Shown here: positions 45,184 through 54,458 of the stretch, piece by piece | How the letters are laid out: each line of letters begins with the position of its first letter | Numbering within the stretch: the stretch's first letter is position 1 | DNA from: Panacagrimonas sp052387695 | Lineage (GTDB): Bacteria > Pseudomonadota > Gammaproteobacteria > Nevskiales > Nevskiaceae | Length of the DNA: 64,000 nucleotides | Direction of reading: 5' to 3' | Assembly (NCBI GenBank): GCA_052387695.1 | Contig: JBQTIX010000047.1 | Location: 124,001 to 188,000, forward strand | Notes under the pieces: model-generated | What the model saw: the letters and a program-made list of their open reading frames with translations, nothing else | What the model was told of the DNA's origin: nothing | The model's database searches: none | Made by a program: the position numbers and the translations under genes

Positions 45184-45462
45184 CTAATTCGGGAACGAGC
45201 ACATACGTTCTTGGTATTTCCACGAGCCTCCACCATCTAGGCATCGATCAATCGACCGATAGTCGCGATTGAATTCATGAGCCGCCAGCAGAAACAGCTC
45301 GTGAGCGGCAGCAATTACGACGATCACGGCAAGGCACCAGAGGAGCATCTGGAGTATCCCTTGGAAGAGATTCATCGGCGCCCAAAGCGAAGCGTAAGCC
45401 TTTACCGCGGAGGACTGCTCCAGGACCGGAATCTTGGGATTGAGCTTCTGATTAGCGGCCAT
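45184..45462 (-). CDS. Small membrane protein of unknown function
   Basis: 92-aa protein with one hydrophobic segment (GILQMLLWCLAVIVVIAAAH, around residues 34-53) and a cysteine-bearing C-terminus RCLDGGGSWKYQERMC. I recognise no function. ATG 45462 is supported by GGAGG eight bases upstream; the frame is open further up to 45615 but into the RND stop region. It lies 150 bp downstream of the RND pump gene on the same strand, so it may be co-transcribed. Confidence 0.65.
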   Translation of the reverse strand: MAANQKLNPKIPVLEQSSAVKAYASLWAPMNLFQGILQMLLWCLAVIVVIAAAHELFLLAAHEFNRDYRSIDRCLDGGGSWKYQERMCSFPN

Positions 45463-45611
45463 TGCCAATACCTCCATCCAGATGTGTGCGGCGTTTGAGA
45501 GATAAGACGCCGCGTTCTGAGGGCGCCATGACGTTTGGGTCGATCCCCTCCGGATCTCCCCCCGACAGCTCGTACGTTCCAGTGTGGCACAGCCCGGGGC
45601 CTTGATCAGGA

Positions 45612-48600
45612 TCATGGCTCGTCACTTTGCGCATCGGCGTTGCCATTCAAGGCATTTCCGGACAGCCATCCCGGATGCGTGGTGGCGATGCGGTAGTACA
45701 TCGTCGGAAGGATCAGCAGCGTGAGTCCGGTCGAGGTTACCGTGCCGAAAATCAGCGACGTGGCCAGACCGGCGAACAGCGGATCGGTATAGAGGATCAG
45801 CGTTCCCAGCGCGACGGTCAGTGCTGACAGCATGATCGGCCTGAAGCGGACGGCACCGGCGAGCTTGACCGCTTCCTCCAGCGGATGGCCCGCACGTTGG
45901 TAGTCGCGAATGAAGTCGATGATCAGCAGCGAATTGCGGATGACCACACCCGCCAGTGCGATGACACCTATGGCAGACCCCATGCTGAAGTTGATGCCGA
46001 GCAGCCAGTGCCCGGGGAATACGCCGATGAACCCGAGTGGAACTGCCGTCATCGCCAGCGTCGCGAGCATGAACGACCGGTACGCCGCCACGAGCAGAAG
46101 GTAGATCAGCGAAAGGCCGGCGATCAGGATCATGCTCATTTCACCCAGTGCATCGAGCGTGAGTCGCAGCTCTCCGTCCCAGAGCAGTTGGTACCCATCC
46201 AAAGAACTCGGCGCCTGTGCCCGCAGGCCAAGATTGCCGGTGCGCAGCACCTTGCCGCCCGGCAGGTCCAAGCCGTCCAGGTGGCGATTCATGTCGAGGA
46301 TGACGTAGCCCGCTGCAGTGCCCGATACGTCGGAGGCCACAAAGCTGTAGGGCTCGTTGTCCTTGCGCAGGATTGGCCGATCAACATGCGTCCGTACGGG
46401 CTGCACGAGTTCCGAAACCGGAATGCGCAGGCCCTGTGCGTTGACCACGTACACCCGATCAAGCTGCTGCGGATCGAGATCGTGCCCGCGGGGCACCTGA
46501 ACCAAGATGGGCACCGGCGCCCGCTCGCCTTCGATGCGCGCCTCGGAGAGGACGCGCGTGCCGAGCAGGTTACGCAGTGTTTGCTCGACGGCCGTGGCGG
46601 TGACGTCGGACAACATCGCCTTCTCGTGGTCGACCTGTAGATCGATACGCGGCGCATCAACCGATTCGGAGTCGTAGATGTCCACCACTCCCCAGGTCAT
46701 CTCGAAGCGTTCACGCACCTGGGCGACCAGTTGTCGCCGCACCTCGGCATCCTCGCCATAAATCTCGGCCATGACCGTCGCCGCACTGGGTGGTCCGGCC
46801 GGCGCATCGCGTAGCGTGACATCCAGGCCCGGGTAGGCGCGTCGCAATTCGACCGTCGCGGAGCGTAGACCTGCGATCACCGAAGACGAGGTCGTTTTAC
46901 GATCCTTCTTGTGAATCAGCGTGACCGTGATTTCGGCGAGGTGTGGCGCCTGACGGCTGCCGGCCCCACGGATCTGCCCGGCAAAGTCCACCACCGGTGG
47001 CAAGCCGACGTAGCTCACCCAGTTCGCGACCACCGGCTGATCCCGCAGCAGCGCGCCGACGCGGCGCACGACCTCGTCGGTCGTTTCGATCGGCGTGCCT
47101 TCGGGCATGTCGAGCGTGATGCTGAAATTGTTGCGGTCCTCCTTGGGCATGATGGCGAGCATCACGCTGCCGGACGAAGGCGGACCACCGGTCCCCGCCG
47201 GGCGTATGAACGGCCAGACCGGCTGCATCAGCGAGACGAGCAGGGCGAGCGCGGTCGCCGCGTACAGCGTCTGGCGGCGCCGACGATCGTGCAGCAGCGG
47301 CGTCAGAATCCTGAAATAGCGGCGATGCAGCGCGGTGGACTGATCCGCGTGTGCATGCGGTTGGACGTGCCCGCGCAGCCAGCGATGGCAGGCCCAGGGC
47401 ACGATCATGTACGCCAGCAGCAGGGACAGCGCCATCGTGATCTGCACGTTGAACGAGATCGGCTCGAAGTAGGCCCCGTTCATCCCGGTGAGCAGGTTCA
47501 GCGACGCGAACACCAATACGACCGCGAACGTCGCGATGGTCGTCGGGGGTCCGATCTCGTTGACCGCCAGCACCGCCTGGCGGCGAGGATCGACACCGGT
47601 GCGCTGCTGGTAGCTACGGTAAATGTTCTCCAGCACGACGATGCTGTCGTCCACGATCATGCCTAGCGACAGGATGACCGCGAACAACGAGAGGCGGTTG
47701 ATGGTGTGGTGAGTCAGCAGATCCAGCAACAGGGTCAGGCACAGGATCAGGGGCAGCACGAAGCTGATGATCAATCCTGCGCGCAGGCCGAGAAACGGCA
47801 GTAGCGTCAGGATCACAGTGCTGACCGCTACGGCGAGATCACGCAGTAGGTGATTGACCGTGTCGTCGGCTTTGGCGCCGTCGTCGCGGGTCGTGACGAC
47901 GTGCACGTCCGCCGGAATAAATTGCTGGCGCAGCGTCTCGACGGCGGCCAGCACCTCGCGTGCGGTGGTGACCGCGTTCGTGCCCGGCTTCTTGGCCACC
48001 GATATCGTGACGGCCGGCATTTCACTGGCGACTTGCCCAATCCGCGGATCTCCGGGACCGAAGCCCAGTCGCACCAGGGAGTCCCGCTCCTGCGCCGGTC
48101 CGTCGTGGACGGTCGCGACGTCATCGACGTAGATCACGCGGCCTTGATGGACGCCGACCGCCAGCCTGCGCACCTCGTCGGCGGATCGCAGTTCACCGCG
48201 CAACTGCACGCGCAGGGTCCGCCCCGCGCGCACGGTAGTGCCGACTTCCGCGGCCGCATTTCCATCGGCCAGTGCGGCCAAGCCCTCGCTCAGGGTCAGG
48301 CCGAAGGCTTCGAGGCGCGCCGGATCGGGCTCGACGCGAATCTCGCGTGAGGCACCGCCGTGCAGCTCGACGCGCGACACCGAGGCAATCGAGTTGAGCC
48401 TCTCGACGACACGCTCGGCCAGACGGCGCAGGGCGTAGTCGTCGTAGCGCTCCGAGGCCAGCGTGACCGTGACGACGGCAATGTCATCGGCATCAATCCG
48501 CTTGATCAGCGGCGGTGCAACCTCCGGCGGCAGCAGCGCTTGGACACCGCCGATGCGCTGGTACACGCGCACCATGGCTTTTTCCTTGTCCACGCCGACG

Positions 48601-48911
48601 TCGAACTGGACGGCGACTCGCGCCTGTCCCTGCATCGCCGTGGAATAGGTATGGTCCACGCCCTCGATCTCTCGCAGGGCGCGTTCCACCGGCGCGGCCA
48701 CGAGGCGCTCGACATCGGCAGCGGATCGGCCTGGAAGCGTGTAGAGCACCTCCGCACCCGGGACCAGAATCTGCGGATTTTCCTCGCGCGGCGTCAGCGT
48801 CGCCGCGATCCATCCGACCGCCAGGCAGAACAGCACGAAGACCGGTGTGAGCTTGGACTCGATGAAGTAGTCGGCGATCCGGCCAGCCGAGTTGAGTTGG
48901 CGTTCGCGCAT
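45612..48911 (-). CDS. RND-family efflux transporter permease
   Basis: 1099-aa inner-membrane pump with the twelve-helix RND layout: a first helix at about 19-37, a large periplasmic loop, a helix block at 355-500 and a matching second half ending near 1050. The proton-relay acidic pair is visible in LSLGMIVDDSIVVLENIYR. It expels hydrophobic compounds with the adaptor encoded immediately upstream. The substrate class (drug-type rather than metal-type) is inferred from the absence of metal motifs. Confidence 0.9.
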   Translation of the reverse strand: MRERQLNSAGRIADYFIESKLTPVFVLFCLAVGWIAATLTPREENPQILVPGAEVLYTLPGRSAADVERLVAAPVERALREIEGVDHTYSTAMQGQARVAVQFDVGVDKEKAMVRVYQRIGGVQALLPPEVAPPLIKRIDADDIAVVTVTLASERYDDYALRRLAERVVERLNSIASVSRVELHGGASREIRVEPDPARLEAFGLTLSEGLAALADGNAAAEVGTTVRAGRTLRVQLRGELRSADEVRRLAVGVHQGRVIYVDDVATVHDGPAQERDSLVRLGFGPGDPRIGQVASEMPAVTISVAKKPGTNAVTTAREVLAAVETLRQQFIPADVHVVTTRDDGAKADDTVNHLLRDLAVAVSTVILTLLPFLGLRAGLIISFVLPLILCLTLLLDLLTHHTINRLSLFAVILSLGMIVDDSIVVLENIYRSYQQRTGVDPRRQAVLAVNEIGPPTTIATFAVVLVFASLNLLTGMNGAYFEPISFNVQITMALSLLLAYMIVPWACHRWLRGHVQPHAHADQSTALHRRYFRILTPLLHDRRRRQTLYAATALALLVSLMQPVWPFIRPAGTGGPPSSGSVMLAIMPKEDRNNFSITLDMPEGTPIETTDEVVRRVGALLRDQPVVANWVSYVGLPPVVDFAGQIRGAGSRQAPHLAEITVTLIHKKDRKTTSSSVIAGLRSATVELRRAYPGLDVTLRDAPAGPPSAATVMAEIYGEDAEVRRQLVAQVRERFEMTWGVVDIYDSESVDAPRIDLQVDHEKAMLSDVTATAVEQTLRNLLGTRVLSEARIEGERAPVPILVQVPRGHDLDPQQLDRVYVVNAQGLRIPVSELVQPVRTHVDRPILRKDNEPYSFVASDVSGTAAGYVILDMNRHLDGLDLPGGKVLRTGNLGLRAQAPSSLDGYQLLWDGELRLTLDALGEMSMILIAGLSLIYLLLVAAYRSFMLATLAMTAVPLGFIGVFPGHWLLGINFSMGSAIGVIALAGVVIRNSLLIIDFIRDYQRAGHPLEEAVKLAGAVRFRPIMLSALTVALGTLILYTDPLFAGLATSLIFGTVTSTGLTLLILPTMYYRIATTHPGWLSGNALNGNADAQSDEP

Positions 48912-48921
48912 GCCCGGCCTG

Positions 48922-49995
48922 CTAAGGCGTTTGCCGCTTCAGGCGATCACCGTCGCGAACCGTCTCGGGCACCTGCGCCAGCACCGTCTCGCCCGCCTGA
49001 AGCCCCGCGGTGATTTCGGTCAGGGCGCCGTCGTGCCGCCCGGTGCGCACCCAGCGGAAGTCGAGCCGGTCTTTCTCGCTCACGACGAAAACTCCGGTCA
49101 GTCCACCGCGCTGTGCCAGCGCCGCGTCCGGCACGCGCAGGCCGTGGGTTTCGCCGACCTTGAAGCGGCTGCGTCCAAACAGTCCCGGCGTCAGGCCCGC
49201 CGCATCGTCCAGTTGCAGCTTCACCGTGAACCGCCGCGTCACCGGATCGCCCGACGGAACCACCCGCAGCACGGTCGCTCGATAGCTTTTCCCCGTTGCA
49301 TCGATGTTCACCTGTGCCACGTCGCCGACGGCGATGTGCTGCACCTGCGACTCCGCCGCCGCCGTCTCGAACAGCAGCGCGGTATCGGATTCCACCACCA
49401 GCAACGGTCGGCCGGGCGTCACCAAGTCACCGGCACGGGCGGGCCTTTCGGCGACCACGCCATCCACCGGGCTGACAATCTCGGTGTAGCGGAGCTGAGC
49501 CTGCGCCGCGCTCAGCGCTGCATCCTCGGTGCGCAACAACTGGTCGGCCGTATCACGTTCCAGTTGCGCCTTGCGCCGCGCGGCGTCAGACACCAGGCCG
49601 CGCGCCAACAAGGTCTGCGTATCCACCAGCGTGCGTTCGGCATCGCGCAGCGCGGCTTCGCGCAGCGCGCGCTGTGCTTGGGCCTGCTGTACGGCCGCTT
49701 CCTGATCCCGAGCGTCGAGCTGGACGAGGACCTGGCCGCGGCGAATGTGCTCGCCCTCGCGCACGCTGATCGCACGGACATAGGCCGGAAGGCGCGAACT
49801 GATTTCGACTCGCTCGTCGGAAACCACCGAGCCCACGGTCTGGTAGTCCTCGGCGAGCCGTTCGGTGGCGAGGCGTAGGGTCGGCAGATCGTGCTCGGAG
49901 GGCGCTCGCGCCGGATGGGGCTGAGGATCGCCGCAGGCCGCAAGACATGCGGAGAACAGCGAGCAAAGGATCGCGGCGGGCACGGGCCGTTTCAT
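48922..49995 (-). CDS. Membrane-fusion (HlyD/AcrA-type) adaptor lipoprotein
   Basis: 357-aa periplasmic adaptor. The signal peptide ends in the lipobox LAAC (SACLAACGDPQP), so the protein is anchored as a lipoprotein. SSRLPAYVRAISVREGEHIRRGQVLVQLD is the first lipoyl-like half, cited here by its core REGEHIRRGQVLVQLD; a coiled-coil hairpin follows (AVQQAQAQRALREAALRDAE), and GVVAERPARAGDLVTPG is the second half. ATG 49995 overlaps the FadL-type stop. It bridges the RND pump to an outer-membrane channel. Confidence 0.9.
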   Translation of the reverse strand: MKRPVPAAILCSLFSACLAACGDPQPHPARAPSEHDLPTLRLATERLAEDYQTVGSVVSDERVEISSRLPAYVRAISVREGEHIRRGQVLVQLDARDQEAAVQQAQAQRALREAALRDAERTLVDTQTLLARGLVSDAARRKAQLERDTADQLLRTEDAALSAAQAQLRYTEIVSPVDGVVAERPARAGDLVTPGRPLLVVESDTALLFETAAAESQVQHIAVGDVAQVNIDATGKSYRATVLRVVPSGDPVTRRFTVKLQLDDAAGLTPGLFGRSRFKVGETHGLRVPDAALAQRGGLTGVFVVSEKDRLDFRWVRTGRHDGALTEITAGLQAGETVLAQVPETVRDGDRLKRQTP

Positions 49996-51491
49996 TCGTC
50001 CCCCAGGCTCCACGTCAGGCTGAGCTGGGACTGCCACACACTGATATGCGTTTCTATGGTCTGATCCTCGGGATCTTTGCTCACGTCGAAGCTCAGAAGT
50101 CCTCCCTGCAGCACCGTGGGCGTCGCGCTGCTGAAGGCGTTGGTTTCGCGGATCGTGTTTTTGATGGAGTAGATCAACGCCCAACCCAGTTCGAGTTGTG
50201 GCGAGAGCTTCCAGGACAAACCGAGCGCCGCGTGACGGTCCGTGATGGCGGGCGCGAAGATCTTCGGCAGCGTCTGGTCTCGCACCAAAGGATTTCCACC
50301 CCAACTGAATCCGGCCCGCCACGTCAGCCGGTCATGCCCACCCTGGTAACCGATCTTGTAGACATCGATCGTGTCCCAGCCGAATCCAGGGCCGCCGGGC
50401 GCGCCCAGACAGGCGTCGAGATCGGGTGGGCTCTCCAGATTGCGAGTGAACAGACGCGGGACGAAGCAGTTATCGGTGAAGCGTTGTGGCTCGACCTGAT
50501 TGGCAAGGGGTCGGATGTCGCCGTACCGCACCTGCTCGTAGTCGAGGAACAGCCGGTGGCCGTCGATCACGTGAAACTGCAGTCCGAGGTTGAGGACGGG
50601 TGCGAAGTCGAGCGAGCCGCCGATGATGGCACCGCGGTACTTGTTGAAGTCCGTCTGGTACAGACGCGTCTGGTAGGCCGCTCCGATGCCGATTCCGTGG
50701 CCCAGTTCCCACAGCACACCGATCCGCGCACCGCCTCCATAGGAGTAGTCGAGCCCGCGGTTGGTCGTGTGCTCCGGAGAATTGGAGAACGCCGCAAATG
50801 CTCCGAGCCCCCGAATTTCGATCCGCTGCGCGGCGAACACCGGCGCGATTCCGACCGACAGATTCGGCAAGACGCGATATGCCCAGTGCGCAGACACGAG
50901 GACCTGCGTGAGGTCCACGCCGAGCGTCGTGCCGCTACGACCACAGAGCCCCGACGGGTCGGACAGGGCTGACAGCGGTTGCCCGCCAGCGAAATCCCCG
51001 TCGCAGCGCGCGTCGAGCGTTGGCACGCCGCGCGCCAGGGTGGCCGAGCCGCCCTCTGAAAGCGCCTTCAATCCCGACGCTGATACGCCCCAGCCGACGG
51101 CGGTCCGGTCGTCCAATCGCCAGTTACGAGCGAACGAAGGAATGGGAAAGACGCCGGTGACGGATGTGTTGCGTCCTGGCTTCAGGTCCAGCAGGCCGAA
51201 GGGTGCGTTGTCGCCGAGCGGGCCGGCTCGATAGCCGCCGTCAGGAATCGTGATACCGAGTTCGGCCGTGCGGGTGTTGCCCAGCCACGCGCCCGCCGCC
51301 GGGTTGCGCAGGGTGGCCGAGGCATCCGACGCCAGCGCTGTGCCCGCGCCGGCCATGCCCAGTTGCACCGCGCCGGTACCGGGCGAGTTCATGCCGTTGG
51401 ATGCGGCTGCTTCGCCTGCAAGCCATAGGAGCGCCACGCCGGCGGTCTGCCCCGATCGTCGCAGCCAGCCGCGACTCGGGCGCGTGGTCAC
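49992..51491 (-). CDS. FadL/TodX-family outer-membrane hydrophobic-compound channel
   Basis: 499-aa outer-membrane protein. A signal peptide ends near AGEAAASNG; the mature start NGMNSPGTGAVQLGMAGAG followed by DASATLRNPA is the diagnostic FadL hatch region, and alternating beta-strand segments fill the rest. Members such as TodX and XylN admit hydrocarbons. It overlaps both the MarR gene before it and the adaptor after it, so import channel and efflux pump are one operon. Confidence 0.88.
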   Translation of the reverse strand: MTTRPSRGWLRRSGQTAGVALLWLAGEAAASNGMNSPGTGAVQLGMAGAGTALASDASATLRNPAAGAWLGNTRTAELGITIPDGGYRAGPLGDNAPFGLLDLKPGRNTSVTGVFPIPSFARNWRLDDRTAVGWGVSASGLKALSEGGSATLARGVPTLDARCDGDFAGGQPLSALSDPSGLCGRSGTTLGVDLTQVLVSAHWAYRVLPNLSVGIAPVFAAQRIEIRGLGAFAAFSNSPEHTTNRGLDYSYGGGARIGVLWELGHGIGIGAAYQTRLYQTDFNKYRGAIIGGSLDFAPVLNLGLQFHVIDGHRLFLDYEQVRYGDIRPLANQVEPQRFTDNCFVPRLFTRNLESPPDLDACLGAPGGPGFGWDTIDVYKIGYQGGHDRLTWRAGFSWGGNPLVRDQTLPKIFAPAITDRHAALGLSWKLSPQLELGWALIYSIKNTIRETNAFSSATPTVLQGGLLSFDVSKDPEDQTIETHISVWQSQLSLTWSLGDE

Positions 51492-52015
51492 GCGGCGGGT
51501 CCCACCATGCGTTCTGCCGCGTCCATGGACTCAATGAGCGACCGCAGCGTGCGTTGGAGCGCGCGCTTGTCGGCCGCGCTTAGGCTCCCGAATGCAGCCT
51601 TCACGATGGGCTCGAACCGCGCCGCATAGGTCCGGACCAGCGTGCGGCCCGCGGCGGTTGCGACGATGCGGCGGCGGCGCGCATCGCGTGCGTCCTGGCT
51701 GACCCGAACCAGCTTCTCGGAGGCGAGCACGCTGAGGATGCGCGTCATATTCGCGTGGTTCTGACCGACCTGCTCGGTCAATGTCGAAGGCGTCGTGCCT
51801 TCGTCGCCACTGGCCAGCACCACGATGAGCGTGTGGTAGGAGCTTTCGGTGAGGCCGGTCGGTCGCAGGACCGGATCGATGAATGCGGTGATGCCGAGGC
51901 TGGCGACGCGGATCAGCCGCATCAGCGTTACATCCTCGATCGAGAACTCGGGAACGCCCTCGCGCCAGCCCTTGGCACTGGCATCCACGGCGAGTAAGCG
52001 GTCTTTTGTTTTCAT
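51488..52015 (-). CDS. MarR-family transcriptional regulator
   Basis: 175-aa winged-helix regulator. The helix-turn-helix and wing are in TPSTLTEQVGQNHANMTRILSVLASEKLVRV followed by DARDARRRRIVATAAG (cited in two parts: PSTLTEQVGQNHANMTRIL, RDARRRRIVATAAGR). MarR proteins usually repress their own operon and release DNA on binding an aromatic ligand. ATG 52015 is the first good start after the promoter region; it overlaps FadL at its end. A palindrome 20 bp upstream is its likely operator. Confidence 0.9.
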   Translation of the reverse strand: MKTKDRLLAVDASAKGWREGVPEFSIEDVTLMRLIRVASLGITAFIDPVLRPTGLTESSYHTLIVVLASGDEGTTPSTLTEQVGQNHANMTRILSVLASEKLVRVSQDARDARRRRIVATAAGRTLVRTYAARFEPIVKAAFGSLSAADKRALQRTLRSLIESMDAAERMVGPAA

Positions 52016-52034
52016 AGGCGCGGCACTGATGTGA

Positions 52035-52053
52035 CACCAATGTAATATTAGTG
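52035..52053. promoter_or_regulatory. Probable MarR operator
   Basis: A 19-bp inverted repeat with 7-bp arms, CACCAAT and ATTAGTG (one mismatch), separated by GTAAT. It lies 20 bp before the regulator's start in an otherwise featureless, locally AT-rich spot, which suits autoregulation. The remaining sequence to 52337 shows no gene or other structure. Confidence 0.5.
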
Positions 52054-52337
52054 ACGACGCTGGGCAATGGTTTTGAACTCCGGAAGGCGACACAGAAGTC
52101 GCAGCATCTCGTCGAGACGCGCGGGGGTCCGCTACCGGCTCAGCTACGGATTAAGTCCATCGGCCGCTTCCGGGCTCTGACCGCGGCTCGAAAGACGAGG
52201 CGAGACCAATCACGATCGCTCAAGAGCTCGCGCTTCTATCATTTCCGGACATGCCACCTACCAATAACGGCTTCTGGCAGCAGCAAGCGGCGGCGGAAGT
52301 TGAACCGGCCAAGCAAACGGGTCCGCCGCAGTTACGG

Positions 52338-53753
52338 TCAGCCTGCCTTACGCGTCAGGCGCACCATCATCTTGGAGTAGCCGCGCACGAAGTTGGACTG
52401 CACGATTTCCGGCTCGCCGATGACCGTGATGTCGTCGAAGCGCGCGAGCAGTTCCTCCCATAGGATCTTGAGCTGCAGCTCGGCCAGGCGATTGCCCATG
52501 CAACGGTGCAGGCCGAAACCAAAGGCCATGTGCTGGCGCGCGTTGGGACGGTCGATGATGAAGTCGTCCGCGTTCTCGAACTTGCTCTCGTCGCGGTTGC
52601 CGCTGCAGTACCACATCACCAGCTTGTCGCCCTTGCGGATGAACTGCCCGCCCAGCACCGTGTCCTGCGTGGCCACGCGGCGCATGTAGGCCAGCGGCGT
52701 CTGCCAGCGGATGATCTCCGAGACCATGTTGGGGATCAGCCCGGGATCGGCCTTGAGCTTGGCGAACTCCTGCGGGAAACGATTGAGCGCCAGCACGCCC
52801 GCACTCATGGAGTTACGCGTGGTGTCGTTGCCGCCCACGATCAGCAGCGCGAGGTTGCCGAGAAACTCCATCGGCCGATTGATCAGGTCACGCGTGTCGG
52901 GGCTGGACTGCATGAGTGTGATCAGGTCGAAGCCCGGCTTTTCGCCCGCAGCAAGTCGCGCAGCCTTGTCGTGCCAGAGCTGCATGAACTGGCGCGCCAT
53001 CTCCGGCAGACCGGTGAAGATCTCGTCGGCCGTGCTGGTGCCGCCGGTGGCCTCGACGCTGCCGGAGGCCAGATCAGACCAGTACACGAGCTTGTGGCGC
53101 TGCTCGTAGGGGAAGTCGAGCAACGTGGCGAGCATGCGCGCGGTCAGTTCGATGGAAACGGCGGACACCCACTCGAACGGCTGGTCGGTGGGCAACTGGT
53201 CCAGCACCTCCTGCACGCGTGAACGGATCAGCCCTTCCATCTCCTGCAGGTTCTTGGGCGCCACCACGCTCTGAACCGCCTTGCGCTGCTGGTCGTGGCG
53301 CGGCGGGTCCATGGCGATGAACATCTCCAGCGCCAGGCCCTCGGGCGGCTCGCCCATGATGATGAAGGGCTCAGCGGAAAACCGTTCGTGGTCCTTGTCG
53401 ACAGTCAGGATGTCGTCGTAGCGCGTGATGGACCAGACGCCGCCGAACGGCGTGTGGCCCTGCCAGTGCACGGGCGCCTCGGCGCGCAGCCGCTTGAAGT
53501 ACGAGGTCCACAGCCCCTGGCGGTTGAGGAACGGGCTGGTGGGGTCGATGCGCTCGAGCGGCAGGCTCTCCACCGGCGGCAGCGGCGTTTCGACCATGAC
53601 CGTGGCCGGCGTCTTGCGCAGCACGCGACGGCGCGCCTTCTGGTACAGGTGCATGCCCTTGATCTGCGCATCCATCGGCACGCTGGCCTGCACCTTGTCG
53701 AGCGCGCGGTTGAGCGCCTGGTCGGCCCACTCGGGCATCGCGGTCTTGATCAT
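52338..53753 (-). CDS. cyp153: CYP153-family cytochrome P450 alkane hydroxylase
   Basis: 471-aa soluble P450. The I-helix motif is GGNDTT (307-312), the ExxR pair is E346/R349, and the heme cysteine is C418 in FGFGLHRCMGNRLAE. FIAMDPPRHD, EMEGLIRSR, LINRPMEF and NPMVSEIIRWQTPLAYMRR-like blocks match CYP153A enzymes, which hydroxylate the terminal carbon of medium-chain alkanes and fatty acids. It needs the ferredoxin encoded just upstream and a ferredoxin reductase, which is not in the window. Confidence 0.94.
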   Translation of the reverse strand: MIKTAMPEWADQALNRALDKVQASVPMDAQIKGMHLYQKARRRVLRKTPATVMVETPLPPVESLPLERIDPTSPFLNRQGLWTSYFKRLRAEAPVHWQGHTPFGGVWSITRYDDILTVDKDHERFSAEPFIIMGEPPEGLALEMFIAMDPPRHDQQRKAVQSVVAPKNLQEMEGLIRSRVQEVLDQLPTDQPFEWVSAVSIELTARMLATLLDFPYEQRHKLVYWSDLASGSVEATGGTSTADEIFTGLPEMARQFMQLWHDKAARLAAGEKPGFDLITLMQSSPDTRDLINRPMEFLGNLALLIVGGNDTTRNSMSAGVLALNRFPQEFAKLKADPGLIPNMVSEIIRWQTPLAYMRRVATQDTVLGGQFIRKGDKLVMWYCSGNRDESKFENADDFIIDRPNARQHMAFGFGLHRCMGNRLAELQLKILWEELLARFDDITVIGEPEIVQSNFVRGYSKMMVRLTRKAG

Positions 53754-53783
53754 GACGGGGGCTCCGGGGTCAGGGGGTGGGGT

Positions 53784-54104
53784 TCAGAACTGGTGCTCGG
53801 GCACGCGCACGGCAAGGCCGTCAAGAGCGGCCGTGGCGATGATCTGACACGCGAGTCGCGAGTGCGGCTGACGATCCGCCGACATGTCCAGCATGCGCTC
53901 CTCCTCCTCGCCGATGGGCCCGAGCTTCTTCGCCCAAGCCGCGTCCACCACCACGTGGCAGGTGCCGCAGGCGCAACTGCCGCCGCAATCGCCGTCGATG
54001 CCCGGCACGCGGTTGGCCCGCGCCAGTTCCATCAGATTGGTGCCTTCGGTGATCGGGACGTCCTGCGTGGTGCCCGAGTGCTGCGCGAATCGGATGATGG
54101 CCAT
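53784..54104 (-). CDS. Adrenodoxin-type [2Fe-2S] ferredoxin
   Basis: 106-aa ferredoxin with cluster ligands C40, C46, C49 and C86 (DCGGSCACGTC and RLACQ), the spacing of P450 and putidaredoxin-type partners. ATG 54104 is preceded by GAGGAG; the open frame upstream to 54389 has no family features. It lies 30 bp before the CYP153 gene and is its expected electron donor. In known CYP153 operons a reductase gene usually accompanies this pair. Confidence 0.92.
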   Translation of the reverse strand: MAIIRFAQHSGTTQDVPITEGTNLMELARANRVPGIDGDCGGSCACGTCHVVVDAAWAKKLGPIGEEEERMLDMSADRQPHSRLACQIIATAALDGLAVRVPEHQF

Positions 54105-54458
54105 GCTGTGCGTGCTCCTCGTGGCGCGACCCGGCCGGGTCCCTAGCGTGTGTGATCTTGTGTCGGACCCAGCGCGTGGCCTATGTTCCGCCGGATCAGG
54201 TTTTTGTGAGAATAGCTCAGGTGCGCCATCGGGTCCCCCAACGCGAGCCCCAGATGACGGCGCACATGCTTTCCCAGTTACTCGATTCGCCGGTGCTTGA
54301 CCCAGGCGCCAAGGCGCGATTTCAGGATCTGCTCCAGCGCGAAGGCCGTGATCTACCCGCCATGGTTCGCCAGGGTATTCACACGCCACTGCGATGGTCA
54401 GTTTTCAGCGCGCGCCAACAGTTGAGCCATACACTGCCCCTTGGGCGAGGAAGGACGT
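54105..54458. other. Interval upstream of the IS element with a possible gene remnant
   Basis: About 350 bp. On + an open frame from about 54254 reads MTAHMLSQLLDSPVLDPG and continues plausibly to about 54410 (LPAMVRQGIHTPLRWSVF) before running into the transposase leader. It could be the N-terminus of a gene interrupted by the IS, but I recognise no family. The left terminal repeat of the IS was not found here. Confidence 0.3.
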
